Position numbers and translations under genes: made by a program
NCBI RefSeq assembly: GCF_014334735.1
Contig: NZ_CP060587.1
Span: forward strand, 1,736,001-1,800,000
Direction of reading: 5' to 3'
DNA length: 64,000 nt
Source of the DNA: Aeromicrobium senzhongii
GTDB taxonomy: Bacteria; Actinomycetota; Actinomycetes; Propionibacteriales; Nocardioidaceae
Part shown: positions 1 to 8,089 of the stretch, one piece after another
How the letters are laid out: each line of letters starts with the position of its first letter
How positions within the stretch are numbered: the first letter of the stretch is position 1
The notes under the pieces: model-generated
What the model saw: the letters and a program-made list of their open reading frames with translations, nothing else
What the model was told of the DNA's origin: nothing
Databases searched by the model: none

Positions 1-1073
1 CGCGCGCCTTCGCCGCGAACCTCGCCGTGGGGATCGACTGGGAGGCCTCGAACCTGCAGGTCATGGCGATCGCCCTGGCTTTCATGCTGCTGATCGCCGC
101 GATCAACCTGCGTGGCGTCAGTGAGGGCGTCAAGACCAATGTCGTGCTGACCCTCATCGAGCTGTCAGGCCTGCTGCTGGTGATCCTGGTCGGGCTCTAC
201 GCCGTCGCCGGCGGCGACGCCGACTGGGGCGCGGTCGTCGCGTTCGACACCCCGGACGACAAGAGCGTCTTCCTCGCCGTGACCACCGCCACCTCGTTGG
301 CGTTCTTCGCGATGGTCGGCTTCGAGGACGCCGTCAACATGGCCGAGGAGTGCCACGAGCCGAACCGGATCTTCCCCAAGATCATGCTGACCGGACTGGG
401 CGTCACCGGAACGATCTACATCCTGGTCTCGATCTGCGCGGTCGCGCTCGTACCGGTCGGCGAGCTCGCCGGGAACGACACCCCGCTGGTCACGGTGGTC
501 GAGCGGGGCGCCCCCGGTATGCCGATCGACGACATCCTGCCCTTCATCTCGATGTTCGCCGTGGCCAACTCGGCCCTGATCAACATGCTGATGGCCAGCC
601 GCCTGCTCTACGGCATGGCCAAGCAGGGGGTCATCCCCCACAGCCTCGCCCGAGTGAGCCGACGCCAGACGCCGTGGCTGGCGATCGCATTCACCACCGT
701 GCTCTCCCTGGGCCTGATCGCCTACGTGTCGAACGCGAGCGACGAGGCGGTCCAGGTGCTCGGCGGCACGACCAGCCTCCTGCTGCTGGCGGTCTTCGCC
801 GTGGTGAACACGGCCGTCCTGATCCTGCGCAAGGACCGGGTCGAGCACTCCCACTTCAGGACCCGGGCCCCGATCGCCCTACTCGGCGTGGTGACGTGCG
901 TCTACCTCGTGACGCCGTTGTCAGGACGGCCGGGCTCGCAGTACGAGATCGCCGGGATCCTGCTGGCGATCGGCCTGGTGCTGTCCGTGCCGATGTACCT
1001 GCTCAGCCGACGCCGGGGCGAGCGGCTGCAGGTCGGCGCACCCGACGACCTGCCGCCGCACGACATCCCTTGA
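1..1073 (+). CDS. APC-superfamily amino acid permease (5' truncated by window)
   Basis: The reading frame is open from base 3 to the TGA at 1071-1073, so the true start lies before the window; the GTG at 27 is only internal. The visible part (about 356 residues) holds roughly nine hydrophobic helices. Early in the sequence is an AINLRGV segment, followed by FFAMVGFEDAVNMAEE, the helix-6 region typical of basic or neutral amino acid transporters of the APC superfamily, then a MASRLLYGMAKQG loop. The C-terminus is short and charged. It acts in the cytoplasmic membrane as a secondary amino acid or amine transporter; the substrate cannot be read from the sequence. Only 15 bases separate it from the convergent TerC gene. 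The family call is secure, the specificity is not. Confidence 0.85.
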   Translation, partial: RAFAANLAVGIDWEASNLQVMAIALAFMLLIAAINLRGVSEGVKTNVVLTLIELSGLLLVILVGLYAVAGGDADWGAVVAFDTPDDKSVFLAVTTATSLAFFAMVGFEDAVNMAEECHEPNRIFPKIMLTGLGVTGTIYILVSICAVALVPVGELAGNDTPLVTVVERGAPGMPIDDILPFISMFAVANSALINMLMASRLLYGMAKQGVIPHSLARVSRRQTPWLAIAFTTVLSLGLIAYVSNASDEAVQVLGGTTSLLLLAVFAVVNTAVLILRKDRVEHSHFRTRAPIALLGVVTCVYLVTPLSGRPGSQYEIAGILLAIGLVLSVPMYLLSRRRGERLQVGAPDDLPPHDIP

Positions 1074-1088
1074 GCGGCCGTCCCGCGG

Positions 1089-2084
1089 TCAGTGTCCGAT
1101 GCGGTCCGGGTACTTCTTGGAGTACCAGAGACTGGCCACGGCCGTGATGGTCAGCGTCGCGATGATGACGCCCAGACTCAGCAGCGTCGGCACCTCGGGG
1201 ATCGGGACCGGCCCGATGTGGTGCACCGGATGGCCGCCGTTGATGAACGGCAGCTCGTTCTCGTGCAGGGCGTGGAGCACGAGCTTGATGCCGATGTAGA
1301 ACAGCAGGAACGCCAGGCCGTACGACAGGAACACCAGGCGCTGCAGCAGGTCGCCGAGCAGGAAGTACAGCTGGCGCAGGCCCATCAGCGCGAACACGTT
1401 CGCGGTGAAGACGATGTACGGCTCCTTGGTCAGGCCGAAGATCGCCGGGATCGAGTCGAGCGCGAACAGGATGTCGGTGGTGCCCAGGGCGATGATGACC
1501 AGCGCCATGGGGGTGATGGCGCGACGGCCGTTCTCGCGGACGACGAGCTTGAGGCCGTCCCACGTGTCACTCATGTTGAAGCGGTTGCGGGCGAACCGGA
1601 CGACGGCGTTCTCGGCGTCGTCCTCCTCGTCCTTGTCCGCGGCCAGCTTGACGGCCGTGTAGAGCAGGAACGCACCGAAGATGTAGAAGACCCACGAGAA
1701 CTCGTTGATCGCCACCGCGCCGAGCGCGATGAAGATGCCGCGGAACACCAGCGCCAGGATGATGCCGACGAGCAGCGCCTCCTGCTGGTACTTCCGCGGG
1801 ACGGCGAAGCTGCTCATGATGATGATGAAGATGAACAGGTTGTCGATCGAGAGGCTGTACTCGGTCAACCATCCGGCGTAGAACTCGATGCCGAACTGCT
1901 GGCCGTGGAAGGCCCAGACCCAGGCACCGAAGGCGACGGCCAGGCCGATGTAGATCGACAGGTAGACCGCGCACTCCTTCGTCGAGGGCTCGTGCGGTTT
2001 ACGGGCGATCACGACGATGTCGAACAGCAGGATGGCGATGGTCACCGCGAGGGTGACTCCCCATTCGAGCATGCTGACGTTCAC
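1089..2084 (-). CDS. TerC-family integral membrane protein
   Basis: This 331-residue polytopic protein starts at a GTG; an AGAGGA-like ribosome binding site lies about seven bases upstream. The helices carry the acidic TerC signatures EYSLSIDNLFIFIIIMSSF (near residue 80) and TTDILFALDSIPAIFGLT (near residue 205), in which membrane-embedded Asp residues are conserved. TerC/Alx proteins are membrane transporters now mostly linked to manganese export or metal loading of secreted enzymes, besides their historic name from tellurite resistance. A candidate yybP-ykoY riboswitch directly upstream supports a manganese role. It is convergent with the APC permease. An internal ATG at 2072 would shorten the protein by four residues. 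The family is clear; the manganese role is inferred. Confidence 0.9.
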   Translation of the reverse strand: MNVSMLEWGVTLAVTIAILLFDIVVIARKPHEPSTKECAVYLSIYIGLAVAFGAWVWAFHGQQFGIEFYAGWLTEYSLSIDNLFIFIIIMSSFAVPRKYQQEALLVGIILALVFRGIFIALGAVAINEFSWVFYIFGAFLLYTAVKLAADKDEEDDAENAVVRFARNRFNMSDTWDGLKLVVRENGRRAITPMALVIIALGTTDILFALDSIPAIFGLTKEPYIVFTANVFALMGLRQLYFLLGDLLQRLVFLSYGLAFLLFYIGIKLVLHALHENELPFINGGHPVHHIGPVPIPEVPTLLSLGVIIATLTITAVASLWYSKKYPDRIGH

Positions 2085-2113
2085 AGGCGGTCCTCTGCTT
2101 CTCTCTCCGGGTC

Positions 2114-2233
2114 ATGTGGACTCGGAGGTCTCTTCCACCGGGCTGCAGACGATGACCGGTCCGGCGCCCCGGGTGGCCCGCGAGGACCTCCGTGCTGACG
2201 ACACGCCGATGATGGGAATACTCCCCTCCACGG
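2114..2233 (-). promoter_or_regulatory. Candidate yybP-ykoY (Mn2+) riboswitch in the terC leader
   Basis: Read on the minus strand, the leader contains GTGGAGGGGAGTATTCCC near 2231-2214, then a GTCGTCAGCACG segment, a GC-rich hairpin, and finally GGAAGAGACCTCCGAG ending near 2120. The GGGGAGTA and AGACCTCC blocks form the closing P1 helix and are the conserved core of the yybP-ykoY aptamer, which senses Mn2+ and often precedes TerC/Alx genes. The element ends about 30 bases before the terC GTG, leaving room for control of translation initiation. The call rests on the motif pattern and gene context; a covariance-model score would decide it. Confidence 0.75.
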
Positions 2234-2267
2234 TCAAGTCTGACAGCCGAACGCAGGCCGCGCGAAC

Positions 2268-4352
2268 TCAGGTCCCGGCGCTGATCATCCCGCGCAGTTC
2301 GCGCTTGAGATCGCTGATCTCGTCGCGGAGTCGCGCCGCGACCTCGAACTGCAGGTCCGCGGCCGCCTGGTGCATCTGTTCGGACAGTTGGTCGATGAGC
2401 GAGGCCAACTCCCCCGACGGCAGGTCGGCGAGATCCTTCGTGTGCTGGCCCAACGGCACCGCGGCGCCCCGGCGCTTGTGATCGCCCGTCGCGGCCAACA
2501 GCGCCCGCGTGTCCTCGTCCTCACGGGCGAGCATGTCGGTGATGTCGCCGATCTTCTTGCGCAGCGGCTGCGGATCGATGCCCCGCTCGGTGTTGTACGC
2601 GACCTGCTTGATCCGGCGACGGTTGGTCTCGTCGATCGCCATCGCCATCGAGTCGGTGATCCGGTCGGCGTACATGATGACCTGGCCCGACACGTTGCGC
2701 GCCGCGCGACCGATCGTCTGGATGAGCGAGCGGCCCGAGCGCAAGAACCCCTCCTTGTCGGCGTCGAGGATCGCCACGAGGCTGACCTCGGGCAGGTCGA
2801 GACCCTCGCGCAGCAGGTTGATGCCGACCAGGACGTCGTACTCGCCCATGCGCAACTCACGGAGCAGCTCGACGCGACGCAGCGTGTCGACCTCGCTGTG
2901 CAGGTAGCGGGTGCGGATGCCGGCCTCGAGCAGGTAGTCCGTGAGGTCCTCGGACATCTTCTTGGTGAGCGTGGTGACCAGGACGCGCTCGTTCTTGGCG
3001 ACGCGGTCGTTGATCTCGCCGATGAGGTCGTCGATCTGGCCCTTCGTCGGCTTGACGATGACCTCGGGGTCGATCAGACCGGTCGGGCGGATGACCTGCT
3101 CGACGACGTCGCCGCCGACCTTCTCCATCTCGTAGTTGCCCGGGGTGGCCGACAGGTAGACCGTCTGGCCGATCCGCTCGAGGAACTCGGGCCACTTCAG
3201 CGGCCGGTTGTCCATGGCGCTGGGCAGCCGGAAGCCGTGCTCGACGAGGGACCGCTTGCGGCTCATGTCGCCCTCGTACATCGCGCCGATCTGCGGGATC
3301 GTCACGTGGGACTCATCGACGACGAGCACGAAGTCCTGGGGGAAGTAGTCGAGCAGGCAGTTGGGGGCCGAGCCCGGCGGGCGGCCATCCATGTGGAGCG
3401 AGTAGTTCTCGATGCCCGAGCAGGTGCCGACCTGCTCCATCATCTCGAGGTCGTAGGTGGTGCGCATGCGCAGTCGCTGGGCCTCGAGCAGCTTGTTCTC
3501 GCGCTCGAGCACCTCGAGGCGCTCCTCGAGCTCGATCTTGATCCGCTCGATCGCGCGCGCCATCGTCTCGGGGCCGGCCGCGTAGTGCGTGGCGGCGCCG
3601 ACGTAGAGCTCCTGGTCGTCGCTGAGGATCTCGCCCGTCAGCGGGTGGAGCGTCATGAGGCGCTCGATCTCGTCCCCGAAGAACTCGACCCGCACCGCCA
3701 TCTCCTGGTAGACGGGGAAGATCTCGACGGTGTCGCCCTTGACCCGGAAGGTGCCGCGCGTGGAGCTGACGTCGTTGCGGACGTACTGGGCCTGCACGAG
3801 CGTGCGCAGCAGGTGGTCGCGCCCCATCTCGTCACCGACCTTGAAGCCGATCCGGCGCTCGAGGTACTCCTGAGCCGAGCCGAGGCCGTAGATGCACGAC
3901 ACGGTGGCCACGACGATGACGTCGCGGCGGGTGAGCAGGGACCACGTGGCCGAGTGCCGCAGCCGCTCGACCTCCTCGTTGATCGAGGAGTCCTTCTCGA
4001 TGTACGTGTCGCTCTGGGCGATGTACGCCTCGGGTTGGTAGTAGTCGTAGTACGAGACGAAGTACTCGACCGCGTTGTTCGGCAGCAGTTCGCGCAGCTC
4101 GTTGGCGAACTGCGCAGCAAGCGTCTTGTTGGGGAGCATGACGAGCATGGGGCGCTGCAGCTGCTCGGCCAACCACGCGGTGGTGGCCGTCTTGCCGGTA
4201 CCGGTCGCGCCCATGAGCACGACGTCGTTCGTGCCGCCCTGGATCCGCTTCGTGATCTCGGCGATCGCGGCGGGCTGATCGCCGGCGGGCTGGTACTCGG
4301 AGACGACCTCGAACGGCGCCACCTGCCGCCTGAGCTCGGAGACTGGTCTCAT
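2268..4352 (-). CDS. uvrB: Excinuclease ABC subunit B
   Basis: The 694-residue protein is full length for UvrB, the helicase-like damage-verifying subunit of nucleotide excision repair that takes over lesions from UvrA and recruits UvrC. Walker A GATGTGKT lies at residues 48-55. It is followed by the beta-hairpin region rich in Tyr ([16 protein letters not shown]), the DEXX motif VVDESH, the LSATPGNYE motif, and a C-terminal UVR helix pair ([20 protein letters not shown]) that contacts UvrC. A TAGGCT hexamer ends six bases before the ATG (plus-strand positions 4359-4364), so the transcript is probably leaderless. No SOS-box palindrome is visible upstream. The next gene upstream on this strand is the CMD gene, 48 bases away. 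Confidence 0.98.
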   Translation of the reverse strand: MRPVSELRRQVAPFEVVSEYQPAGDQPAAIAEITKRIQGGTNDVVLMGATGTGKTATTAWLAEQLQRPMLVMLPNKTLAAQFANELRELLPNNAVEYFVSYYDYYQPEAYIAQSDTYIEKDSSINEEVERLRHSATWSLLTRRDVIVVATVSCIYGLGSAQEYLERRIGFKVGDEMGRDHLLRTLVQAQYVRNDVSSTRGTFRVKGDTVEIFPVYQEMAVRVEFFGDEIERLMTLHPLTGEILSDDQELYVGAATHYAAGPETMARAIERIKIELEERLEVLERENKLLEAQRLRMRTTYDLEMMEQVGTCSGIENYSLHMDGRPPGSAPNCLLDYFPQDFVLVVDESHVTIPQIGAMYEGDMSRKRSLVEHGFRLPSAMDNRPLKWPEFLERIGQTVYLSATPGNYEMEKVGGDVVEQVIRPTGLIDPEVIVKPTKGQIDDLIGEINDRVAKNERVLVTTLTKKMSEDLTDYLLEAGIRTRYLHSEVDTLRRVELLRELRMGEYDVLVGINLLREGLDLPEVSLVAILDADKEGFLRSGRSLIQTIGRAARNVSGQVIMYADRITDSMAMAIDETNRRRIKQVAYNTERGIDPQPLRKKIGDITDMLAREDEDTRALLAATGDHKRRGAAVPLGQHTKDLADLPSGELASLIDQLSEQMHQAAADLQFEVAARLRDEISDLKRELRGMISAGT

Positions 4353-4400
4353 GGTTCCAGCCTACGGACCCGCACCGACAGTTACGCCTCCGAAGACGGC

Positions 4401-4931
4401 TCAGCGGTCGGGCGCGATCCCCAGCACCCGGATCGTGGCGGCCAGGCCGCGGTACTGCCCGACCAACAGGCAGAACTCGATCGCCTGACGCTCGTCCCAG
4501 TACGCCCGCAAGCGACGCCATGCGGCGTCGTCGAGGTCGTCCGTGGCCATCAGCAGGTCGGTCGCCTCGAGCAGGACGGCGTCGGCGGGCCTCCACCCGG
4601 TCAGGTCGTCCACGGCGGTGCGCTCCAGTTCGGTCGCCGTCAGGCCGGCCCGGTGCCCCAGGCGCACGTGGTGACGACGCTCGTAGTCGCTGTCACAGCG
4701 ATGCGCGACCCGCAGGATGACCAGCTCGGTCTCGCGCCGCGGCAGCCGACCGCCCAGCATGAGAGCCCCGGAGTACGCCAGCCAGAACCGGAACAGCGAC
4801 CGGTTGCGGCCCAGCGTCGTGAAGAGGTGAGCCTCGCGCACCCCCGCGCCGCGCGAGAGCAGTCCCGAGAGCAGGTGGTTCACCGGACCGAGCTGGCGGA
4901 GCCGACCGGGCCGGACCCGCGGCGTCCTCAT
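4401..4931 (-). CDS. Carboxymuconolactone decarboxylase (AhpD-like) family protein
   Basis: The 176-residue protein carries the CMD-domain core: an acidic/hydrophobic helix RRETELVILRVAHRCDSDYE followed by RRHHVRLG, the Cys-x6-His-His arrangement of CMD/AhpD-like all-helical proteins. A long open frame extends upstream, but the true start is the ATG at 4931. It shares ATGA with the stop of the SDR gene, which implies translational coupling. Members of this subfamily (about 170-180 residues) often accompany oxidoreductases; the exact reaction (decarboxylase or peroxide-related) cannot be told. Most likely it is co-regulated with the SDR by the divergent TetR protein. Confidence 0.8.
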   Translation of the reverse strand: MRTPRVRPGRLRQLGPVNHLLSGLLSRGAGVREAHLFTTLGRNRSLFRFWLAYSGALMLGGRLPRRETELVILRVAHRCDSDYERRHHVRLGHRAGLTATELERTAVDDLTGWRPADAVLLEATDLLMATDDLDDAAWRRLRAYWDERQAIEFCLLVGQYRGLAATIRVLGIAPDR

Positions 4932-5794
4932 CGCGCCGCCGCCCTCACGGCGCGGGCCTCGGCACGGGTCAACTTGCGGTTCAGCAGCCGCATCGCGACC
5001 ACGTACCCCCAGGGGAACCAGCGTTGGGCGTAGTGGCCGATCGCGATGTCGCGCGAGGTGTAGACCCAGTACCGGCGGCGCACGATGCCCTTGACGATCG
5101 CGGCGGCCGCCTCGTCCGGCGTGATCGCGTGGCGCAGGAACTCCTGCTCCACCTTCTGCATCGCCGGCGCGGAGCGATCGACCCCGACGACCTCCAGCCC
5201 CTGCACCAGCGGAGTGGCGACCGCTCCGGGGCAGACCAGGCTGACACCGATGCGGTGGCGGCGCAGGTCGAAGCGCAGCACCTCGGAGATCCCGCGGAGT
5301 CCGAACTTGCTCGCACTGTAGGCCGCGTGCCACGGCAGGCCGAAGATGCCGGCGGCGCTGGACACGTTCACCACGTGGCCGCCCCGACCCGCGTCGATCA
5401 TGGCCGGCAGGAAGGCCGACAGGACATGCACCGGCCCCATCAGGTTGATGTCGATCAATCGCCGCCAGTGCTCCTCGGTGAGACGGTCGATCGTGCCCCA
5501 GATCGAGATCCCGGCGATGTTCAGCAGCACGTCCATGGGACCGAAGCGGACGTGGACCGCCTCGGCGAAGGACCTCACCGACGCGGCGTCGGTGAGGTCC
5601 AGCGCCGTGGCGACGAGGACCTCGCCACCGGCCGCACGCAACTCCTCGGCCACGGCGTCCAACGCACCCTGGTCCAGATCGGTCAGCACGAGGCGGGCTC
5701 CCTCCCGAGTGAGCGCCCGTGCTGTCGCAGCACCGATCCCGCCGGTCGCACCCGTCACCAGACACGTTTTCGTACGGATGTCCAACTTCGCCAT
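4928..5794 (-). CDS. Short-chain dehydrogenase/reductase
   Basis: The 288-residue classical SDR has the NAD(P)-binding motif TGATGGIG at residues 14-21, an NIAG motif, and an active-site Ser plus YSASK (Tyr-x3-Lys). The C-terminal extension (RWFPWGYVVAMRLLNRKLTR) is amphipathic and suggests a membrane-associated SDR acting on lipid-like or hydrophobic alcohols and ketones. The frame is open 84 codons further upstream, but that part has no homology-like features. The ATG at 5794 is preceded by TAGTGT ending seven bases before it (5802-5807 on the plus strand), a leaderless start. It is the first gene of a two-gene unit with the CMD protein and diverges from a TetR regulator. Confidence 0.88.
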   Translation of the reverse strand: MAKLDIRTKTCLVTGATGGIGAATARALTREGARLVLTDLDQGALDAVAEELRAAGGEVLVATALDLTDAASVRSFAEAVHVRFGPMDVLLNIAGISIWGTIDRLTEEHWRRLIDINLMGPVHVLSAFLPAMIDAGRGGHVVNVSSAAGIFGLPWHAAYSASKFGLRGISEVLRFDLRRHRIGVSLVCPGAVATPLVQGLEVVGVDRSAPAMQKVEQEFLRHAITPDEAAAAIVKGIVRRRYWVYTSRDIAIGHYAQRWFPWGYVVAMRLLNRKLTRAEARAVRAAAR

Positions 5795-5899
5795 GCCGGA
5801 CACACTAGGCCCCCGGACGGTCGACCTCAAGAGGTATGCCGCCACGGGGCACGCGACGCGCGCGCGGCGACCGTTGACCCAGCCGATAGGGTCGAGGTC
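5795..5899. promoter_or_regulatory. Divergent leaderless promoters for SDR-CMD and TetR genes
   Basis: The 105-base space holds two outward promoters. For the SDR gene, TAGTGT on the minus strand ends seven bases before the ATG. For the regulator, TAGGGT at 5887-5892 ends seven bases before its ATG, with TTGACC about 14 bases upstream. Only a short inverted repeat, cctcaagagg near 5825, was found as a possible operator, so the TetR site is not identified. Confidence 0.55.
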
Positions 5900-6553
5900 A
5901 TGGCCATCGTGGAGCGCCGGGCGCAGCGTACGCGCGAAATCCTTGACGCGACTCGCACGCTCTTCGACGAGCGCCGCATGCGAGATGCCCAGATCGAGGA
6001 CATCGCCCGCGCCGTCGGCATCAACCGAGCGATCATCTACCGGCACTTCACCACGAAGGAAGAACTCTTCGCGATGACGCTGGTCGACTACCTCAACGAG
6101 CTCGAGCAGCGCCTGGCCAAGTCCCAGGAGTCCGACCTCACCCCGGCCCAGCGGATCGACGTCATCACGGTCGAGTTCCTCGACTACGGCAGCGAGTTCC
6201 CGGCGTTCGTGGACTGCGCCCAGTCACTGTTGCGCCACCGCGGCTCGGAGCTGCTGGAGCAGATCAGCCTCGATCGCCTCACCGAGCTGGGTGCCGCGAT
6301 CAACCGCTGCTTCGACCACATCACCTCGGCCATCGAGGCCGGCAACGCGTCGGGCGCCTTCGACGTCAAGGACCCCGAGCTCGTCGCCAACATGATGTAC
6401 ACGCAGGGCCTGGGCATCTTGAACCTCGTGACCTTCCAGCGGTCGATCCGTGAGATGAACTCCGGGTTGCCCGCCATGGAGCACCTGCCGATGCCCGAGG
6501 TCGTCGAGCTGGCGAAGCGCTCGGTGCGGGCCATCGTCGAGGCCGAGGCCTGA
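5900..6553 (+). CDS. TetR/AcrR-family transcriptional regulator
   Basis: The 217-residue protein has an N-terminal HTH (IEDIARAVGINRAIIYRHF followed by TTKEELF, residues about 30-60) and an all-helical ligand-binding C-terminal domain typical of TetR repressors. The ATG at 5900 is chosen over a much longer open frame because TAGGGT lies seven bases upstream and the protein aligns with the usual TetR start. It diverges from the SDR-CMD pair and most likely represses it and itself. The ligand is unknown, probably a hydrophobic substrate of the SDR. Transcription ends at the strong hairpin at 6571-6604. Confidence 0.92.
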   Translation: MAIVERRAQRTREILDATRTLFDERRMRDAQIEDIARAVGINRAIIYRHFTTKEELFAMTLVDYLNELEQRLAKSQESDLTPAQRIDVITVEFLDYGSEFPAFVDCAQSLLRHRGSELLEQISLDRLTELGAAINRCFDHITSAIEAGNASGAFDVKDPELVANMMYTQGLGILNLVTFQRSIREMNSGLPAMEHLPMPEVVELAKRSVRAIVEAEA

Positions 6554-6570
6554 TCCTCCCCCAGACGTGA

Positions 6571-6604
6571 AGCGGGGCCGGTGGCTGTTGCCACCGGCCC
6601 CGCT
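6571..6604. terminator. Bidirectional intrinsic terminator
   Basis: A perfect 15-bp inverted repeat (agcggggccggtggc / gccaccggccccgct) with a TGTT loop lies between the convergent TetR and thiolase genes. There is no long U tract, as is usual for actinobacterial terminators. Confidence 0.85.
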
Positions 6605-6619
6605 GCTGCGTGCTGAGCG

Positions 6620-7960
6620 TCAGCGCTCGAGGATCGCGACGACTCCCTGGCCGCCGGCGGCGCAGATCGAGATCAGGCCACGGCCCGAGCCCTTCTCCTC
6701 CAGCAGCTTCGCCAGGTTCGCGATGATGCGTCCACCGGTCGCGGCGAACGGGTGGGCGGCCGCGAGCGACGAGCCCTTGACGTTGAGCTTGCTGCGATCG
6801 ATCGCACCCAGCGGCGCGTCCAGGCCGAGGCGCTGCTTGCAGAAGTCCGCGTCCTCCCACGCCGCGAGCGTCGACAGCACCTGGCCGGCGAACGCCTCGT
6901 GGATCTCGTAGAAGTCGAAGTCCTGCAGTGTCAGGCCGTTGCGCTCGAGCATCCGCGGCACCGCGTACGCCGGAGCCATCAGCAGGCCCTCGCCGCCGTT
7001 GACGTAGTCCACGGCCGCCGTCTCGTAGTCGACCAGGAACGCCTTGACGTCCCAGCCGCGGCGGGCGGCCTCCTCCTCCGAGGCGAGCAGCGCCACCGAG
7101 GCGCCGTCCGACAGCGGGGTGGAGTTGCCGGCCGTCATGGTGGCGGCGTCGCCGAGCTGCTTGCCGAAGACCGGCTTGAGCTTGGCCAGCTTCTCGACCG
7201 TGGAGTCCGGACGCAGGTGCGTGTCGCGCTCGACGCCGTTGAAGGACGTGACGAGGTCGTCCTGCCAGCCCGCCTCCCACGAGGCCGCGAGGTTCTGGTG
7301 CGAGCGGGCGGCCAGCTCGTCCTGGGCCTCGCGGGTGATGCCCCACTCGTGGGTGGTGAGGGCCTGGTGGTCGCCCATCGACAGGCCGGTACGCGGCTCG
7401 GCGTTGCGCGGCTGGTCGGGAGCCAGGTGGCCGGGACGGATCTTCGTCAGCAGCTTGACGAGGGCCTTCTTGTCGCCCTTGGCGTTCGCCTGGTTGGCCT
7501 GCAGCAGGATCTTGCGCAGCTTGTCGTTGACCGCGAGCGGGGCGTCGGAGGTGGTGTCCGTGCCACCGGCGATGCCGAAGTCGATCTTGCCCAGCGCGAT
7601 CTTGTTCGCGACCTGGAACGCGGCCTGCAGGCCCGTGCCACAGGCCTGCTGGATGTCGGTGGCGGGCGTGGTCGGCGAGAGCTTGGAGCCGAGGACGACC
7701 TCGCGGGTGAGGTTGAAGTCGCGGGCGTGCTTGAGCACGGCGCCGGCGACGACCTCTCCGGCGCGCTCGCCCTCGAGGCCGAAGCGGTCGACGAGACCGT
7801 CGAGGGCCGCGGTCAGCATCTCCTGGTTGGAGACGCCGGCGTAGACGGTGTTCGAGCGCGCGAACGGGATGCGGTTGCCACCGATGACCGCGACGCGACG
7901 GATGGTGTCGGCGTCCGACGACGCGGCCTTCGCGGCCTTCTTTGAGGGCTGGTTCGCCAT
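6620..7960 (-). CDS. Acetyl-CoA C-acyltransferase (thiolase, FadI/FadA2-like)
   Basis: The 446-residue thiolase catalyses CoA-dependent cleavage of 3-ketoacyl-CoA in beta-oxidation, or the reverse condensation. The nucleophilic Cys sits in QQACGTG (Cys107), the catalytic His in EIHEAFAG, and the second Cys (Cys433) in CAAGGQG. The usual GHP loop reads AAAHPFAATG. A Lys/Ala-rich N-terminal tail of about 20 residues precedes the fold. The ATG at 7960 has a GAAAGG ribosome binding site. It diverges from a FabG4-like reductase and a MaoC dehydratase, matching the remembered M. tuberculosis arrangement fadA2 (Rv0243) / fabG4-htdX (Rv0242c-Rv0241c). Together they supply thiolase, ketoreductase and hydratase steps. 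Confidence 0.93.
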   Translation of the reverse strand: MANQPSKKAAKAASSDADTIRRVAVIGGNRIPFARSNTVYAGVSNQEMLTAALDGLVDRFGLEGERAGEVVAGAVLKHARDFNLTREVVLGSKLSPTTPATDIQQACGTGLQAAFQVANKIALGKIDFGIAGGTDTTSDAPLAVNDKLRKILLQANQANAKGDKKALVKLLTKIRPGHLAPDQPRNAEPRTGLSMGDHQALTTHEWGITREAQDELAARSHQNLAASWEAGWQDDLVTSFNGVERDTHLRPDSTVEKLAKLKPVFGKQLGDAATMTAGNSTPLSDGASVALLASEEEAARRGWDVKAFLVDYETAAVDYVNGGEGLLMAPAYAVPRMLERNGLTLQDFDFYEIHEAFAGQVLSTLAAWEDADFCKQRLGLDAPLGAIDRSKLNVKGSSLAAAHPFAATGGRIIANLAKLLEEKGSGRGLISICAAGGQGVVAILER

Positions 7961-8042
7961 GAGAAACCTTTCGTCTGCGACGTTCGTCGCTTTCCTTTGC
8001 CGTGGCCCTGGGGTGCAGGCTAGAGTCACCTTAACGCGTTCA

Positions 8043-8057
8043 GATACCGATGGTATC
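8043..8057. promoter_or_regulatory. Palindrome, candidate operator between thiolase and fabG-like genes
   Basis: The sequence gataccgatggtatc is a 6-bp perfect inverted repeat around GAT. It sits in the 129-base divergent space, 33 bases before the fabG-like ATG and 83 before the thiolase ATG. It would suit a dimeric TetR or GntR-type regulator of the fatty acid genes. No regulator gene is adjacent, so the binding protein is unknown. Confidence 0.45.
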
Positions 8058-8089
8058 CGAGAGATCCGAGAGATAGGACACATCCTGCG

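Noticed and set aside
2370-5033. 887-codon open frame on the plus strand
   Set aside because: It is the antisense shadow of uvrB, which has every family motif; the high GC content keeps the opposite frames open.
5795-6046. 84-codon N-terminal extension of the SDR gene
   Set aside because: It overlaps the TetR gene on the opposite strand and lies upstream of a leaderless promoter box; the SDR fold begins at the internal ATG.
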